Source of the DNA: Bacteroidales bacterium
Lineage (GTDB): Bacteria; Bacteroidota; Bacteroidia; Bacteroidales; P3
Direction of reading: 5' to 3'
Assembly: GCA_016281475.1 (NCBI GenBank)
Contig: JAEEIS010000139.1
Coordinates: 1 to 5,167 of the forward strand
Length of the DNA stretch: 5,167 bases
In this document: piece after piece, positions 1-5,167 of the stretch
How positions within the stretch are numbered: position 1 is the stretch's first letter
Layout of the letters: the number at the start of each line of letters is the position of its first letter
Program-made: the position numbers and the translations under genes
The notes under the pieces: generated by a model
What the model was told of the DNA's origin: nothing
Seen by the model: only the letters and a program-made list of their open reading frames with translations
Database searches by the model: none

Positions 1-76
1 AATCGTAAACCGTAAACCGAAAAAAAGTGTAAAACCCTTATATAACTAACTTAATTATTCACCAAATTAAAACATT
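1..76 (+). promoter_or_regulatory. AT-rich upstream leader of the large surface-protein gene
   Basis: This stretch is about 25% GC against roughly 40-65% inside the gene, which fits an intergenic promoter and leader. I searched for the Bacteroidota promoter pattern (TTG near -33 and TAnnTTTG near -7) and did not find a convincing match, so no transcription start is assigned. The self-complementary TTATATAA at 38-45 could lie in a -10-like region, but this is weak. There is no purine-rich Shine-Dalgarno sequence before the ATG; the bases just upstream are A/T-rich, as is common for Bacteroidota genes. An in-frame TAA at 68-70 bars any start further upstream. The neighbouring gene on the left is not in the window. 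Confidence 0.35.
4..17 (+). repeat. Tandem heptamer CGTAAAC x2
   Basis: CGTAAAC occurs twice back to back (4-10 and 11-17), followed by a partial third copy beginning CGA. Because it lies at the left edge, it may be the end of a longer repeat array, or chance in A-rich DNA. Its position about 60 bases before the start codon would also allow a regulator-binding direct repeat, but nothing else supports that. Confidence 0.4.
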
Positions 77-139
77 ATGAAAAAATTCTTATTGTTTTTG
101 ATGTTTGCGCTGTTCTGCGTCCCGTGGGCGGCGAACGCG
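77..139 (+). other. Sec signal peptide (signal peptidase I type)
   Basis: Residues 1-21 have Lys at 2-3, a hydrophobic core from Phe4 to Val15, and an Ala-Asn-Ala motif before the predicted cut, leaving Gln22-Glu23 at the new N-terminus. Mature proteins beginning with Gln are characteristic of Bacteroidota signal peptidase I substrates, where the Gln is cyclised to pyroglutamate (established knowledge). Cys14 lies inside the hydrophobic core without a lipobox, so a lipoprotein is unlikely. Confidence 0.9.
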
Positions 140-3100
140 CAGGAAACATTGACTGTGTATGGAGACGGAACACAAACAAACAACGCTTATGTTCCGATGT
201 ATGGCGGCTATTTTGATGATTTCACCAAAAGCGAGTTCGTCATACCCGCCGCAAAATTAGTAGATATGGTAGGAGGGACTATCACTTCCATGAAATTCTA
301 CATTTCGAGTGTGGCCACCTATGGAACTGGATGGGACAATACTCATCAAGTTGTTTTCTTGAAGGAAATTGCTTCTACCACGCTTTCTGATTATAGTGGC
401 ATGGATGGTGCCACCATCGTGTTTGATGGTACTTTGACGGTGCCGGCATCAACTGACACTGAATTTGAAATTGAGTTCACCACAAACACTTACGAATACC
501 AGGGAGGAAACCTTCTCGTCGGTATTTACAATACCGATGATGGCAGCTATCGTACTGTCAATTGGTATGGTGAAGCCGTAACAGGAGCCTCTGGCGGAAG
601 TTCTAATGGTAATTCATTGGATGCCATTACTTTCACACAGCGTAATTTCATCCCCAAGACCACTTTCACATACGAGCCTGCCCAATCAGGCGGTGATGTG
701 TGCGACAAACCCGCTACCTTAGTTGCTGAAGACGTTACCGACAACAGCGCCACATTGACTTGGACCGGCGGCAGCGGTGTCTATAACATCGAGCTTAATG
801 GCACTATTATTGAACAAAGCTATCAAGGCTACACTTACGATCTGAGAGATCTTTCCGCTACCACTGCCTACACGGTGAAAGTGCAGAGTGTGTGCAATGG
901 CGAAACCCCCACCAGCACCTGGAAGAGCGTGAGTTTCACCACACCGTGTGGCACATACGACATTCCTTACACCTACGGTTTCGAAGATGCCGCCCCATTT
1001 GCCTGTTGGACAGTCATTTCAGGTAATATTACATGTATTAATGGCACCCCCAACACGGGCAGCTACCGCCTTGACTTCCGTGGCACCAATTCCAACATGA
1101 TTGCCCTGCCGCAATTCAATGAGGCCACCAACAACCTCCGCGTGGAATTCTGGACTCGTCCTGAAAGCAATGGAGGTAGCAGCGGCAAGTTTGCCATCGG
1201 TTATATGACCGACATCACCGATGCCAGCACCTTCGTGGCTGTTGATACCTACAACTCCACAGAGATGACCACCAGCTATGTCAAGAAGACGGTTGACTTT
1301 ATGAACGTACCCGCCGATGCCAACATCGCCATGCGTCAATTCGACTGCTCCACCAACTATTACTGGTATGTGGATGATGTTACTGTGAAGGAAATTCCGA
1401 GCTGTATGGCTCCTACCGGCCTTGCCGCCAACGCCACTACCACCTCAGCCGAACTGAGCTGGACGGCCAACAGCGGCGAAACCGCTTGGACGATTTATTA
1501 CAAAAAGGCCACTGATGAAAGCTACACCGAAGTGGCCAACGTGACCGCTAATCCTTACACTCTGTCAGGTTTGGATGCGTCCAGTAACTACGAATTCTAT
1601 GTGGTGGCCAACTGCTCCGCCGATGATGCCAGCGAGCCTTCCGAGATGTTCACGTTTGCCACCGCCTGCGACGTGATTGCAGCCTTAGGTTACAGCGAGA
1701 ACTTCGACAGCTATACGGCTGGCAATAACGTGCTGCCTACCTGCTGGAACTACATTAACACAACCACCTATAGCTCTTATCAGGTTTATCCGCGTGTTTA
1801 TGCCAATAGTTCATATTCCACATACGCAAACACGGCTCCCAACTGCTTGTATCTTTATTCGTATTATTCGAGCTGGACCGACTACGACCCACAACCGCAA
1901 TACGCTATCCTGCCTGAAATGGATGGCTTGAATGGCAAGCAAGTCACGCTGATGGCTAAAGGCTACACCGCCACCAGCACCTTCAAGATTGGTACGATGA
2001 GCGACCCGACCGACGTCGGCACCTTCCAACTGATTGCCGAGCAAGCCTTGACGACTTCCTACGATGAATACAGCTTCATCGTAAACCAGGAAGGCAACTA
2101 TTTGGCTATCATGATTGATGCCGCCAACGAGAGCAGAACCTCTAACGGTGCTTACATTGATGACATCAGCATCGACAATGCCCCCACCTGCTTGAAGCCT
2201 TCATCCCCCATGCTCGAAACACCTGCTTCAAGAACCGCCCACACCGCTACGCTGAAGTGGACCAACGGCGAAGAAGGACAAAACGCCTGGCAGATTGCCT
2301 ACAGCACCACCGCCGACTTCAACCCCGACGAGGTGACTCCTGTTGACGTGACCACCAACCCCGCCACCATCAACGGCCTTGACGCCAACACCACTTATTA
2401 CGCCTACGTGCGCGCCAACTGCGGTAATGACGACCTCAGCGCATGGAGCAGAACGAAGGCCACCTTCACAACCACCGCTGCCAACGCCGCTCCTACGGGT
2501 CTTGCCGTTGACGCCTCCTCCATCACCAGCGAATCTGCCATGGTGACTTGGACGGGCGTGGCCACCAACGACTACCACCAAAGCTACGATTTGTATTTCA
2601 GCACTGAAGCCACCATGCCTGAAGAATTGGTTGCCGAAAATCTCATCACCGGCATTACCGCCGAAAGCTACGAGCTTACCCATCTGGAAGCTGAGACTCC
2701 CTATTACGTGTGGGTGCGCGACAACTGCGGCAACGATGGCCTCAGCGCATGGAGCAGCCGCGCCAGCTTCACCACGGCCAGCCGTTGCCAAACGCCTGAC
2801 GGCCTTGCCGAAAGCAACGTGACCAATGAGTCGGCCACCATCACTTGGAACACCTACGGCCTCACTGAGTTCAACCTGCGCTACGGCACCGACGGCGAGA
2901 ACTGGAACACGATTGAGGGTGTGAACACACCTTATACCTTGGACCGCCTGACCGCCAGCACCACCTACCAAGTGCAAGTGCAGGCCACCTGCGCCGATGC
3001 CGAAACATGGTCAAACGTGTTGAGCTTCACCACCGCTTGCGACGCCATTGCAGACCTGCCCTGGAACGAGAACTTTGATGCCTATACAGGCGCAACAAGC

Positions 3101-5167
3101 TCATCGGCTCCCACTGGCTATCCCAACGACGAACTGCCGAACTGCTGGCAATTCCTGAACCGTAGCAATAGCACCTCCAACTATCCCCAAGTGTTCATTT
3201 CTTCCATTAGCGGCTATTCCGTTTCCGGCAATTGCTTGTTCTTCAAGTCGAGCAGCAGCACTCCGCTGTATGCCGTCCTTCCTTCATTTGAGGAAGAAAT
3301 CGCTGGCTTGCAACTCACCTTCACCTATCGTAACGAAGGAGCCTCTACAGCCAATGGTACTCTCATCGTTGGCTACATGACCGACCCTGCCGATGCCACC
3401 ACTTTCACCACAGTGCTCACCTGCGAGCAAACCACTACGTTGACTGAAAAGGATGTGTTGTTCCCTGAAGCTCCTGCCGGTAGCTACATTGCTTTCATGT
3501 ATCAAGGAGGTTCATCCAACAACTATTACATGAGCATCGACAATGTCAAAGTAGACTTTATTCCCACCTGCACAAAGCCTACTGCTTTGGAATGCACTGC
3601 CACCACCGCTACTTCAGCTACCCTCAGATGGACCGCTGGTGCCAACGAAAACGCTTGGCAGATTTGCCTCAATGGCGACGAAACCAACCTCATCATGGCC
3701 GAAAGCAATCCGTTCACTGTTGAAGGCCTTACTGCTGCCACTGCCTACACCGCCAAGGTGCGCGCCTATTGCAGCGCTGACGACCAGAGCGACTGGAGCA
3801 ACGAAGTGAGCTTCGCCACTTTGTGCGAAGCCATTTCAACCTTCCCGTGGACGGAGAATTTCAACAGCCTCACTGCTGGCATTCCCACTTGTTGGGACAA
3901 CAGCGAAGGCACAACCACCACTGAGAGCTACAAGTGGAACTATTATGCTACCGGACACGATGGTGCCGGCTTGCGCTTCAATTCGTATAACAATCCCAAT
4001 AACCTCACCAACTTCCTGAAGACCGTTTCGCTCAGCTTGCCCTCAGATCAACTTATGCAATTGAGTTTCTGGTACAAGAACCCCACAGGTGGCGACTTCT
4101 CCGTCTATATCTCCACTGATGGTGGTGCCACCCACGAAACAGCCCTCGCCACTGGCCTTACTGGTGTGTCAACATGGACCGAGCAACCTGCCATCTCTCT
4201 TGCTAATTATGCTGGCCAAGAGGTGGTCATCGTCTTCAAGGGTACTTCCAACTATGGTAGTGGCGATGCCTACATCTACTTGGATGACGTTACAGTTATG
4301 GAGGTGCCTTCTTGCCCGATGCCTACCGAACTTGCCATCAACTACACTGGCGGCAATACCGCTGAAGTAACCTGGGAAGGCACTGCCGAAACCTACAACA
4401 TCGACGTGGACGGTACTGTGATCAACAATGTCACCACTCCTTATACTCTTGCAGGCCTCGAACTGGCCACTACCTACGCTGTGATGGTTCAAGCCAACTG
4501 CGAAGAAGATGAGACCAGCGAATGGACTGAAGCTGTCAGCTTCACCACCGACTTCTGCATGCCTGAAAACCAATGCGAAATCACCTTTGAACTTACTGAC
4601 AGTTACGGTGACGGTTGGAATGGTGGCGCTGGCATCCAAGTAATCGATGTTGAAACCAATGCTGAAATTGGATTTATGACCAACGAAGACCTCGATGGTG
4701 AATCAGGTTATGACTTTAGCGAATTGAACACGCTTACCCTCGCTGTGTGCGACGGACGCGAGATCCAGTTCGTTTGGGTGAGCGGAAGCTTTGATGATGA
4801 ATGCTCATACGTTGTTAAGGATGCCAACGGCGAAGTAATCTTCTCCGGCCAATATTCAGTTCTTCTGGATGAACCTGTCAACTACGTGGTGAATTGCCAT
4901 GCGTCTGTCGATTGTGCCAAGATTCTCGTGGACGCTCAGAATCCTGAATGGAACGAGACCTTCGAGGATGACGCTGAAGCTGCAGGCTATGTTTATGATC
5001 CGTCGAACCCGAATCTTTGGACGGGCGTGACCCCAGCCTGCTGGGAGTATGAGATGTACACCAGCGCCAGCCAGAACCAGATCGGCGAACAGCTTGACAC
5101 GGTGCCTCAAGTGTATCGCAGCTTCAACACTACCGCAGGTGGTCACTACAGCCTGCGCATGCACTAC
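77..5167 (+). CDS. Giant secreted multi-domain FN3 / choice-of-anchor J (cleaved-adhesin) surface protein, 3'-truncated by the window
   Basis: A single frame of 1697 codons opens at ATG 77 and has no stop before the window ends, so the protein is longer than shown. The start is fixed by an in-frame TAA two codons upstream (68-70) and by a complete signal peptide immediately after it; the next Met, codon 9, would destroy that peptide. Order of parts: signal peptide 1-21, N-terminal beta domain 22-201, then FN3 modules (seven) interleaved with cleaved-adhesin-like J modules (four complete, a fifth begun) and one DSYGDGWNGG module. J modules show E-x-F near their start, Pro-x-Cys-Trp or Ala-Cys-Trp soon after, and a closing [D/N]-[D/N]-[V/I]-x-[V/I] strand. 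FN3 modules show the B-strand Trp and end in Phe-[TA]-T. The composition is typical of Bacteroidales surface or secreted proteins exported by the type IX system. No protease or glycosidase motif is visible. Binding of host or dietary glycans or proteins is inference; the ligand is unknown. The C-terminal sorting domain expected for type IX export would lie beyond the edge. It starts after an AT-rich leader, so it is probably first in its transcript. Confidence 0.93.
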   Translation, partial: MKKFLLFLMFALFCVPWAANAQETLTVYGDGTQTNNAYVPMYGGYFDDFTKSEFVIPAAKLVDMVGGTITSMKFYISSVATYGTGWDNTHQVVFLKEIASTTLSDYSGMDGATIVFDGTLTVPASTDTEFEIEFTTNTYEYQGGNLLVGIYNTDDGSYRTVNWYGEAVTGASGGSSNGNSLDAITFTQRNFIPKTTFTYEPAQSGGDVCDKPATLVAEDVTDNSATLTWTGGSGVYNIELNGTIIEQSYQGYTYDLRDLSATTAYTVKVQSVCNGETPTSTWKSVSFTTPCGTYDIPYTYGFEDAAPFACWTVISGNITCINGTPNTGSYRLDFRGTNSNMIALPQFNEATNNLRVEFWTRPESNGGSSGKFAIGYMTDITDASTFVAVDTYNSTEMTTSYVKKTVDFMNVPADANIAMRQFDCSTNYYWYVDDVTVKEIPSCMAPTGLAANATTTSAELSWTANSGETAWTIYYKKATDESYTEVANVTANPYTLSGLDASSNYEFYVVANCSADDASEPSEMFTFATACDVIAALGYSENFDSYTAGNNVLPTCWNYINTTTYSSYQVYPRVYANSSYSTYANTAPNCLYLYSYYSSWTDYDPQPQYAILPEMDGLNGKQVTLMAKGYTATSTFKIGTMSDPTDVGTFQLIAEQALTTSYDEYSFIVNQEGNYLAIMIDAANESRTSNGAYIDDISIDNAPTCLKPSSPMLETPASRTAHTATLKWTNGEEGQNAWQIAYSTTADFNPDEVTPVDVTTNPATINGLDANTTYYAYVRANCGNDDLSAWSRTKATFTTTAANAAPTGLAVDASSITSESAMVTWTGVATNDYHQSYDLYFSTEATMPEELVAENLITGITAESYELTHLEAETPYYVWVRDNCGNDGLSAWSSRASFTTASRCQTPDGLAESNVTNESATITWNTYGLTEFNLRYGTDGENWNTIEGVNTPYTLDRLTASTTYQVQVQATCADAETWSNVLSFTTACDAIADLPWNENFDAYTGATSSSAPTGYPNDELPNCWQFLNRSNSTSNYPQVFISSISGYSVSGNCLFFKSSSSTPLYAVLPSFEEEIAGLQLTFTYRNEGASTANGTLIVGYMTDPADATTFTTVLTCEQTTTLTEKDVLFPEAPAGSYIAFMYQGGSSNNYYMSIDNVKVDFIPTCTKPTALECTATTATSATLRWTAGANENAWQICLNGDETNLIMAESNPFTVEGLTAATAYTAKVRAYCSADDQSDWSNEVSFATLCEAISTFPWTENFNSLTAGIPTCWDNSEGTTTTESYKWNYYATGHDGAGLRFNSYNNPNNLTNFLKTVSLSLPSDQLMQLSFWYKNPTGGDFSVYISTDGGATHETALATGLTGVSTWTEQPAISLANYAGQEVVIVFKGTSNYGSGDAYIYLDDVTVMEVPSCPMPTELAINYTGGNTAEVTWEGTAETYNIDVDGTVINNVTTPYTLAGLELATTYAVMVQANCEEDETSEWTEAVSFTTDFCMPENQCEITFELTDSYGDGWNGGAGIQVIDVETNAEIGFMTNEDLDGESGYDFSELNTLTLAVCDGREIQFVWVSGSFDDECSYVVKDANGEVIFSGQYSVLLDEPVNYVVNCHASVDCAKILVDAQNPEWNETFEDDAEAAGYVYDPSNPNLWTGVTPACWEYEMYTSASQNQIGEQLDTVPQVYRSFNTTAGGHYSLRMHY
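140..679 (+). other. N-terminal beta-rich domain found at the start of Bacteroidales FN3 surface proteins
   Basis: Residues 22-201 begin with a TVYGDGT-like strand and YVPMYGGYFDD, followed by an EFVIPAAKL segment, GGTITSMKFYIS, a GGNLLVGIYN strand, and an ending QRNFIPKTTFTY. I recognise this pattern from the N-termini of other Bacteroidales multi-FN3 secreted proteins, where it precedes FN3 or adhesin modules; it appears to be a beta-sandwich. Its function is not established as far as I know. It contains no Cys, unlike the rest of the protein, and its DNA is near 44% GC, lower than the FN3 segments. The boundary with FN3-1 is a short Gly/Ser/Gln linker (202-208). Confidence 0.65.
701..943 (+). 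other. FN3 module 1
   Basis: Residues 209-289. It opens with Cys209-Asp-Lys-Pro, has the B-strand LTW, a short YNIELNG C-strand, LSATTAYTVKVQSVC (Cys273) and closes VSFTT before Cys291. It resembles FN3-7 most in its short 'YNI-x-[LV]-[ND]-G-T-[IV]-I' middle. Confidence 0.82.
947..1402 (+). other. Cleaved-adhesin / choice-of-anchor J module J1
   Basis: Residues 291-442. Start: Cys291, then YGFED and FACW (Cys310-Trp311). It continues with a LRVEFWT strand, the segment IGYMTDITDASTF shared with J3, and closes with YWYVDDVTV. This closing strand is the hallmark of the gingipain-type adhesin fold, a jelly-roll that often binds calcium, proteins or glycans in known members. Ligand here is unknown. 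Confidence 0.72.
1403..1666 (+). other. FN3 module 2
   Basis: Residues 443-530. Entry Cys443, MAPTGL, ELSW, the segment GETAWTIYYKKA, LDASSNYEFYVVANC (Cys513) and a closing FTFAT before Cys531. With FN3-3 and FN3-6 it belongs to an 'AW-x-I' subtype. Confidence 0.83.
1667..2188 (+). other. Cleaved-adhesin / choice-of-anchor J module J2
   Basis: Residues 531-704. Start CDVIAAL, then ENFDSY and LPTCW (Cys556-Trp557), NCLYLYS (Cys590), a core with IGTMSDPTDVGTF, and a closing GAYIDDISI before Cys705. It is closest to J3, which shares ENFDAY, NCLFFKS and GYMTDPADATTF. It is rich in Tyr and Ser between 560 and 600. Confidence 0.74.
2189..2479 (+). other. FN3 module 3
   Basis: Residues 705-801. 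Entry Cys705, TLKW, NAWQIAYSTTADF, LDANTTYYAYVRANCGNDDLSAW (Cys782), closing ATFTT. There is no Cys at its exit; it runs directly into FN3-4 through Ala-Ala-Asn-Ala-Ala-Pro. The second half is very similar to FN3-4. Confidence 0.85.
2434..2451 (+). repeat. Direct repeat copy 1 in FN3-3
   Basis: The 18 bases CCTCAGCGCATGGAGCAG recur exactly at 2740-2757, 306 bases downstream, at the equivalent place in FN3-4 (Leu-Ser-Ala-Trp-Ser). The flanking codons also encode similar residues (VR-x-NCGND), so this is a remnant of module duplication. Confidence 0.8.
2480..2785 (+). other. FN3 module 4
   Basis: Residues 802-903. It starts AAPTGLAVD without the entry Cys seen in the other FN3 modules, has VTWTG, YDLYFST, LEAETPYYVWVRDNCGNDGLSAW (Cys884) and closes SFTTAS before Cys904. 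Its late strands nearly repeat FN3-3, suggesting tandem duplication. Confidence 0.85.
2740..2757 (+). repeat. Direct repeat copy 2 in FN3-4
   Basis: This exactly matches 2434-2451. The spacing equals about one FN3 module (102 codons), as expected if FN3-3 and FN3-4 arose by tandem duplication. Confidence 0.8.
2786..3037 (+). other. FN3 module 5
   Basis: Residues 904-987. Entry Cys904, TPDGLAES, TITW, FNLRYGTDGENW, LTASTTYQVQVQATC (Cys972), closing LSFTTA before Cys988. It is the last of three consecutive FN3 modules, which breaks the otherwise strict alternation. Confidence 0.84.
3038..3568 (+). other. Cleaved-adhesin / choice-of-anchor J module J3
   Basis: Residues 988-1164. Start CDAIADLPW, ENFDAY, a Ser/Thr/Pro-containing insertion (about 1002-1019), LPNCW (Cys1023-Trp1024), NCLFFKS (Cys1053), VGYMTDPADATTF, and a closing YYMSIDNVKV before Cys1165. 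It is the nearest relative of J2 in the protein. Confidence 0.74.
3569..3823 (+). other. FN3 module 6
   Basis: Residues 1165-1249. Entry Cys1165, TLRW, NAWQICLNGDETNLI, LTAATAYTAKVRAYC, DWSNEVSFAT, exit Cys1250. It shares NAWQI with FN3-3. Extra Cys residues at 1173 and in the CLNG strand are not shared with other FN3 modules. Confidence 0.83.
3824..4312 (+). other. Cleaved-adhesin / choice-of-anchor J module J4 (gingipain-like subtype)
   Basis: Residues 1250-1412. Start CEAISTFPW, ENFNSL, IPTCW, then LMQLSFWYKNPTGGDFSVYISTDGG as adjacent strands, a TWTEQ-x-ISL segment, GQEVVIVFKGTS, and a closing DAYIYLDDVTV before Cys1413. The 'STDGG...W...ISL...G...I.F' order matches the classic cleaved-adhesin domain of gingipains better than J1-J3, which carry a GYMTD-type middle. 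Confidence 0.8.
4313..4552 (+). other. FN3 module 7
   Basis: Residues 1413-1492. Entry Cys1413-Pro-Met-Pro, EVTW, YNIDVDGTVI, TPYTLAGLELATTYAVMVQANC (Cys1475), EWTEAVSFTT, followed by Asp-Phe-Cys1494. It is the short subtype like FN3-1. Confidence 0.83.
4556..4900 (+). other. DSYGDGWNGG-motif module
   Basis: Residues about 1494-1608. After CMPENQC comes ITFELTDSYGDGWNGG (motif at 1508-1517), then IQVIDVETNAEIG, a TLAVCDGREIQFVWVSG segment, a CSYVVKDANGEVIFSG strand and an end at YVVNC (Cys1607). The module looks all-beta with an Asp/Gly-rich loop that could hold a metal ion. I know this motif as a recurrent one in secreted Bacteroidota multi-domain proteins, but its function is not established to my knowledge. 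It takes the place of an adhesin module after FN3-7. Confidence 0.6.
4913..5167 (+). other. Start of choice-of-anchor J module J5 (cut by window edge)
   Basis: Residues about 1613-1697. It shows PEWNETFED, then PACWEYEM with the conserved Cys-Trp pair, and HYSLRM at the edge, where the first core strand of this fold is expected. An insertion (AAGYVYDPSNPNLWTG) separates the E-x-F motif from Cys-Trp, longer than in J1 or J4. The remaining strands and the closing DD-V-x-V strand lie outside the window. Confidence 0.6.

Noticed and set aside
38..45. Palindrome TTATATAA as an operator or -10 box
   Set aside because: In a 75% AT leader an 8-base AT palindrome is expected by chance, and no matching -35 or -33 element was seen at a suitable distance.
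77..139. Possible lipoprotein signal because of Cys14
   Set aside because: The Cys sits in the middle of the hydrophobic core with no Leu-x-[Gly/Ala]-Cys lipobox, and a good signal peptidase I site follows at residue 21.
2228..2977. A 249-codon open frame on the minus strand
   Set aside because: It lies wholly antisense to FN3-3 to FN3-5, in the most GC-rich part, where GCC/ACC/AAC codons on the plus strand remove antisense stops. Its Gly/Val/Ala-rich product shows no recognisable domain or signal, while the plus strand encodes clear FN3 modules.
3650..3676. Possible small compensated frameshift in FN3-6 (ICLNG where FN3-3 has IAYST)
   Set aside because: The reading frame stays open, and the ICLNGDE strand is a plausible FN3 C-strand similar to the LNG and VDG strands of FN3-1 and FN3-7, so ordinary divergence explains it.
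4089..4370. Plus-strand open frame of 93 codons in another frame
   Set aside because: It overlaps the well-supported J4/FN3-7 coding frame, and its Ser/Leu/Pro-rich product has no motif.
4169..4639. A 156-codon open frame on the minus strand
   Set aside because: It is antisense to J4 and FN3-7, its product is not recognisable, and it has no leader of its own; it is a shadow of the main gene.
4856..5164. Minus-strand open frame of 102 codons at the right edge
   Set aside because: It is antisense to the C-terminal part of the main frame, where the plus strand shows the conserved Cys-Trp and E-x-F motifs of a J module.
77..5167. Repeated short motifs (for example TTCACCACC at FN3 ends) as a CRISPR or mobile-element signal
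   Set aside because: They are all in frame at homologous module ends and encode the FN3 closing strand Phe-Thr-Thr; spacing follows module length and no spacer-like structure, inverted terminal repeat or transposase is present.

Overview
The window looks like chromosomal DNA of a Bacteroidota bacterium, most likely order Bacteroidales (gut, oral or rumen type). Three things point there: a signal peptide ending in Ala-Asn-Ala before a mature Gln, an A/T-rich leader with no Shine-Dalgarno sequence, and a huge secreted protein built from fibronectin type III (FN3) modules alternating with gingipain-type 'cleaved adhesin' / choice-of-anchor J modules. Genus cannot be set from this sequence alone.

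Layout: bases 1-76 are an AT-rich (about 25% GC) upstream region with a short tandem heptamer at the left edge. From base 77 to the last base (5167) one uninterrupted plus-strand reading frame of 1697 codons fills the window and runs off the right edge without a stop. No other gene is supported; the other open frames, mostly antisense, are shadows of this gene.

Predicted order in the protein: signal peptide (1-21); N-terminal beta-rich export-associated domain (22-201); FN3-1 (209-289); J1 (291-442); FN3-2 (443-530); J2 (531-704); three consecutive FN3 modules, FN3-3 (705-801), FN3-4 (802-903) and FN3-5 (904-987); J3 (988-1164); FN3-6 (1165-1249); J4 (1250-1412); FN3-7 (1413-1492); a module with a DSYGDGWNGG motif (1494-1608); and the start of J5 (about 1613 to the edge). 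Cysteines sit at nearly every module junction and in a late strand of every FN3.

The likely role is a cell-surface or secreted adhesin-like or glycan/protein-binding scaffold, probably exported by the type IX secretion system. The C-terminus that would prove this is outside the window, and no catalytic domain is visible. The most notable points are the very regular modular design, GC content that rises and falls with module type, an internal FN3 duplication, and the SYGDGW module of unestablished function.
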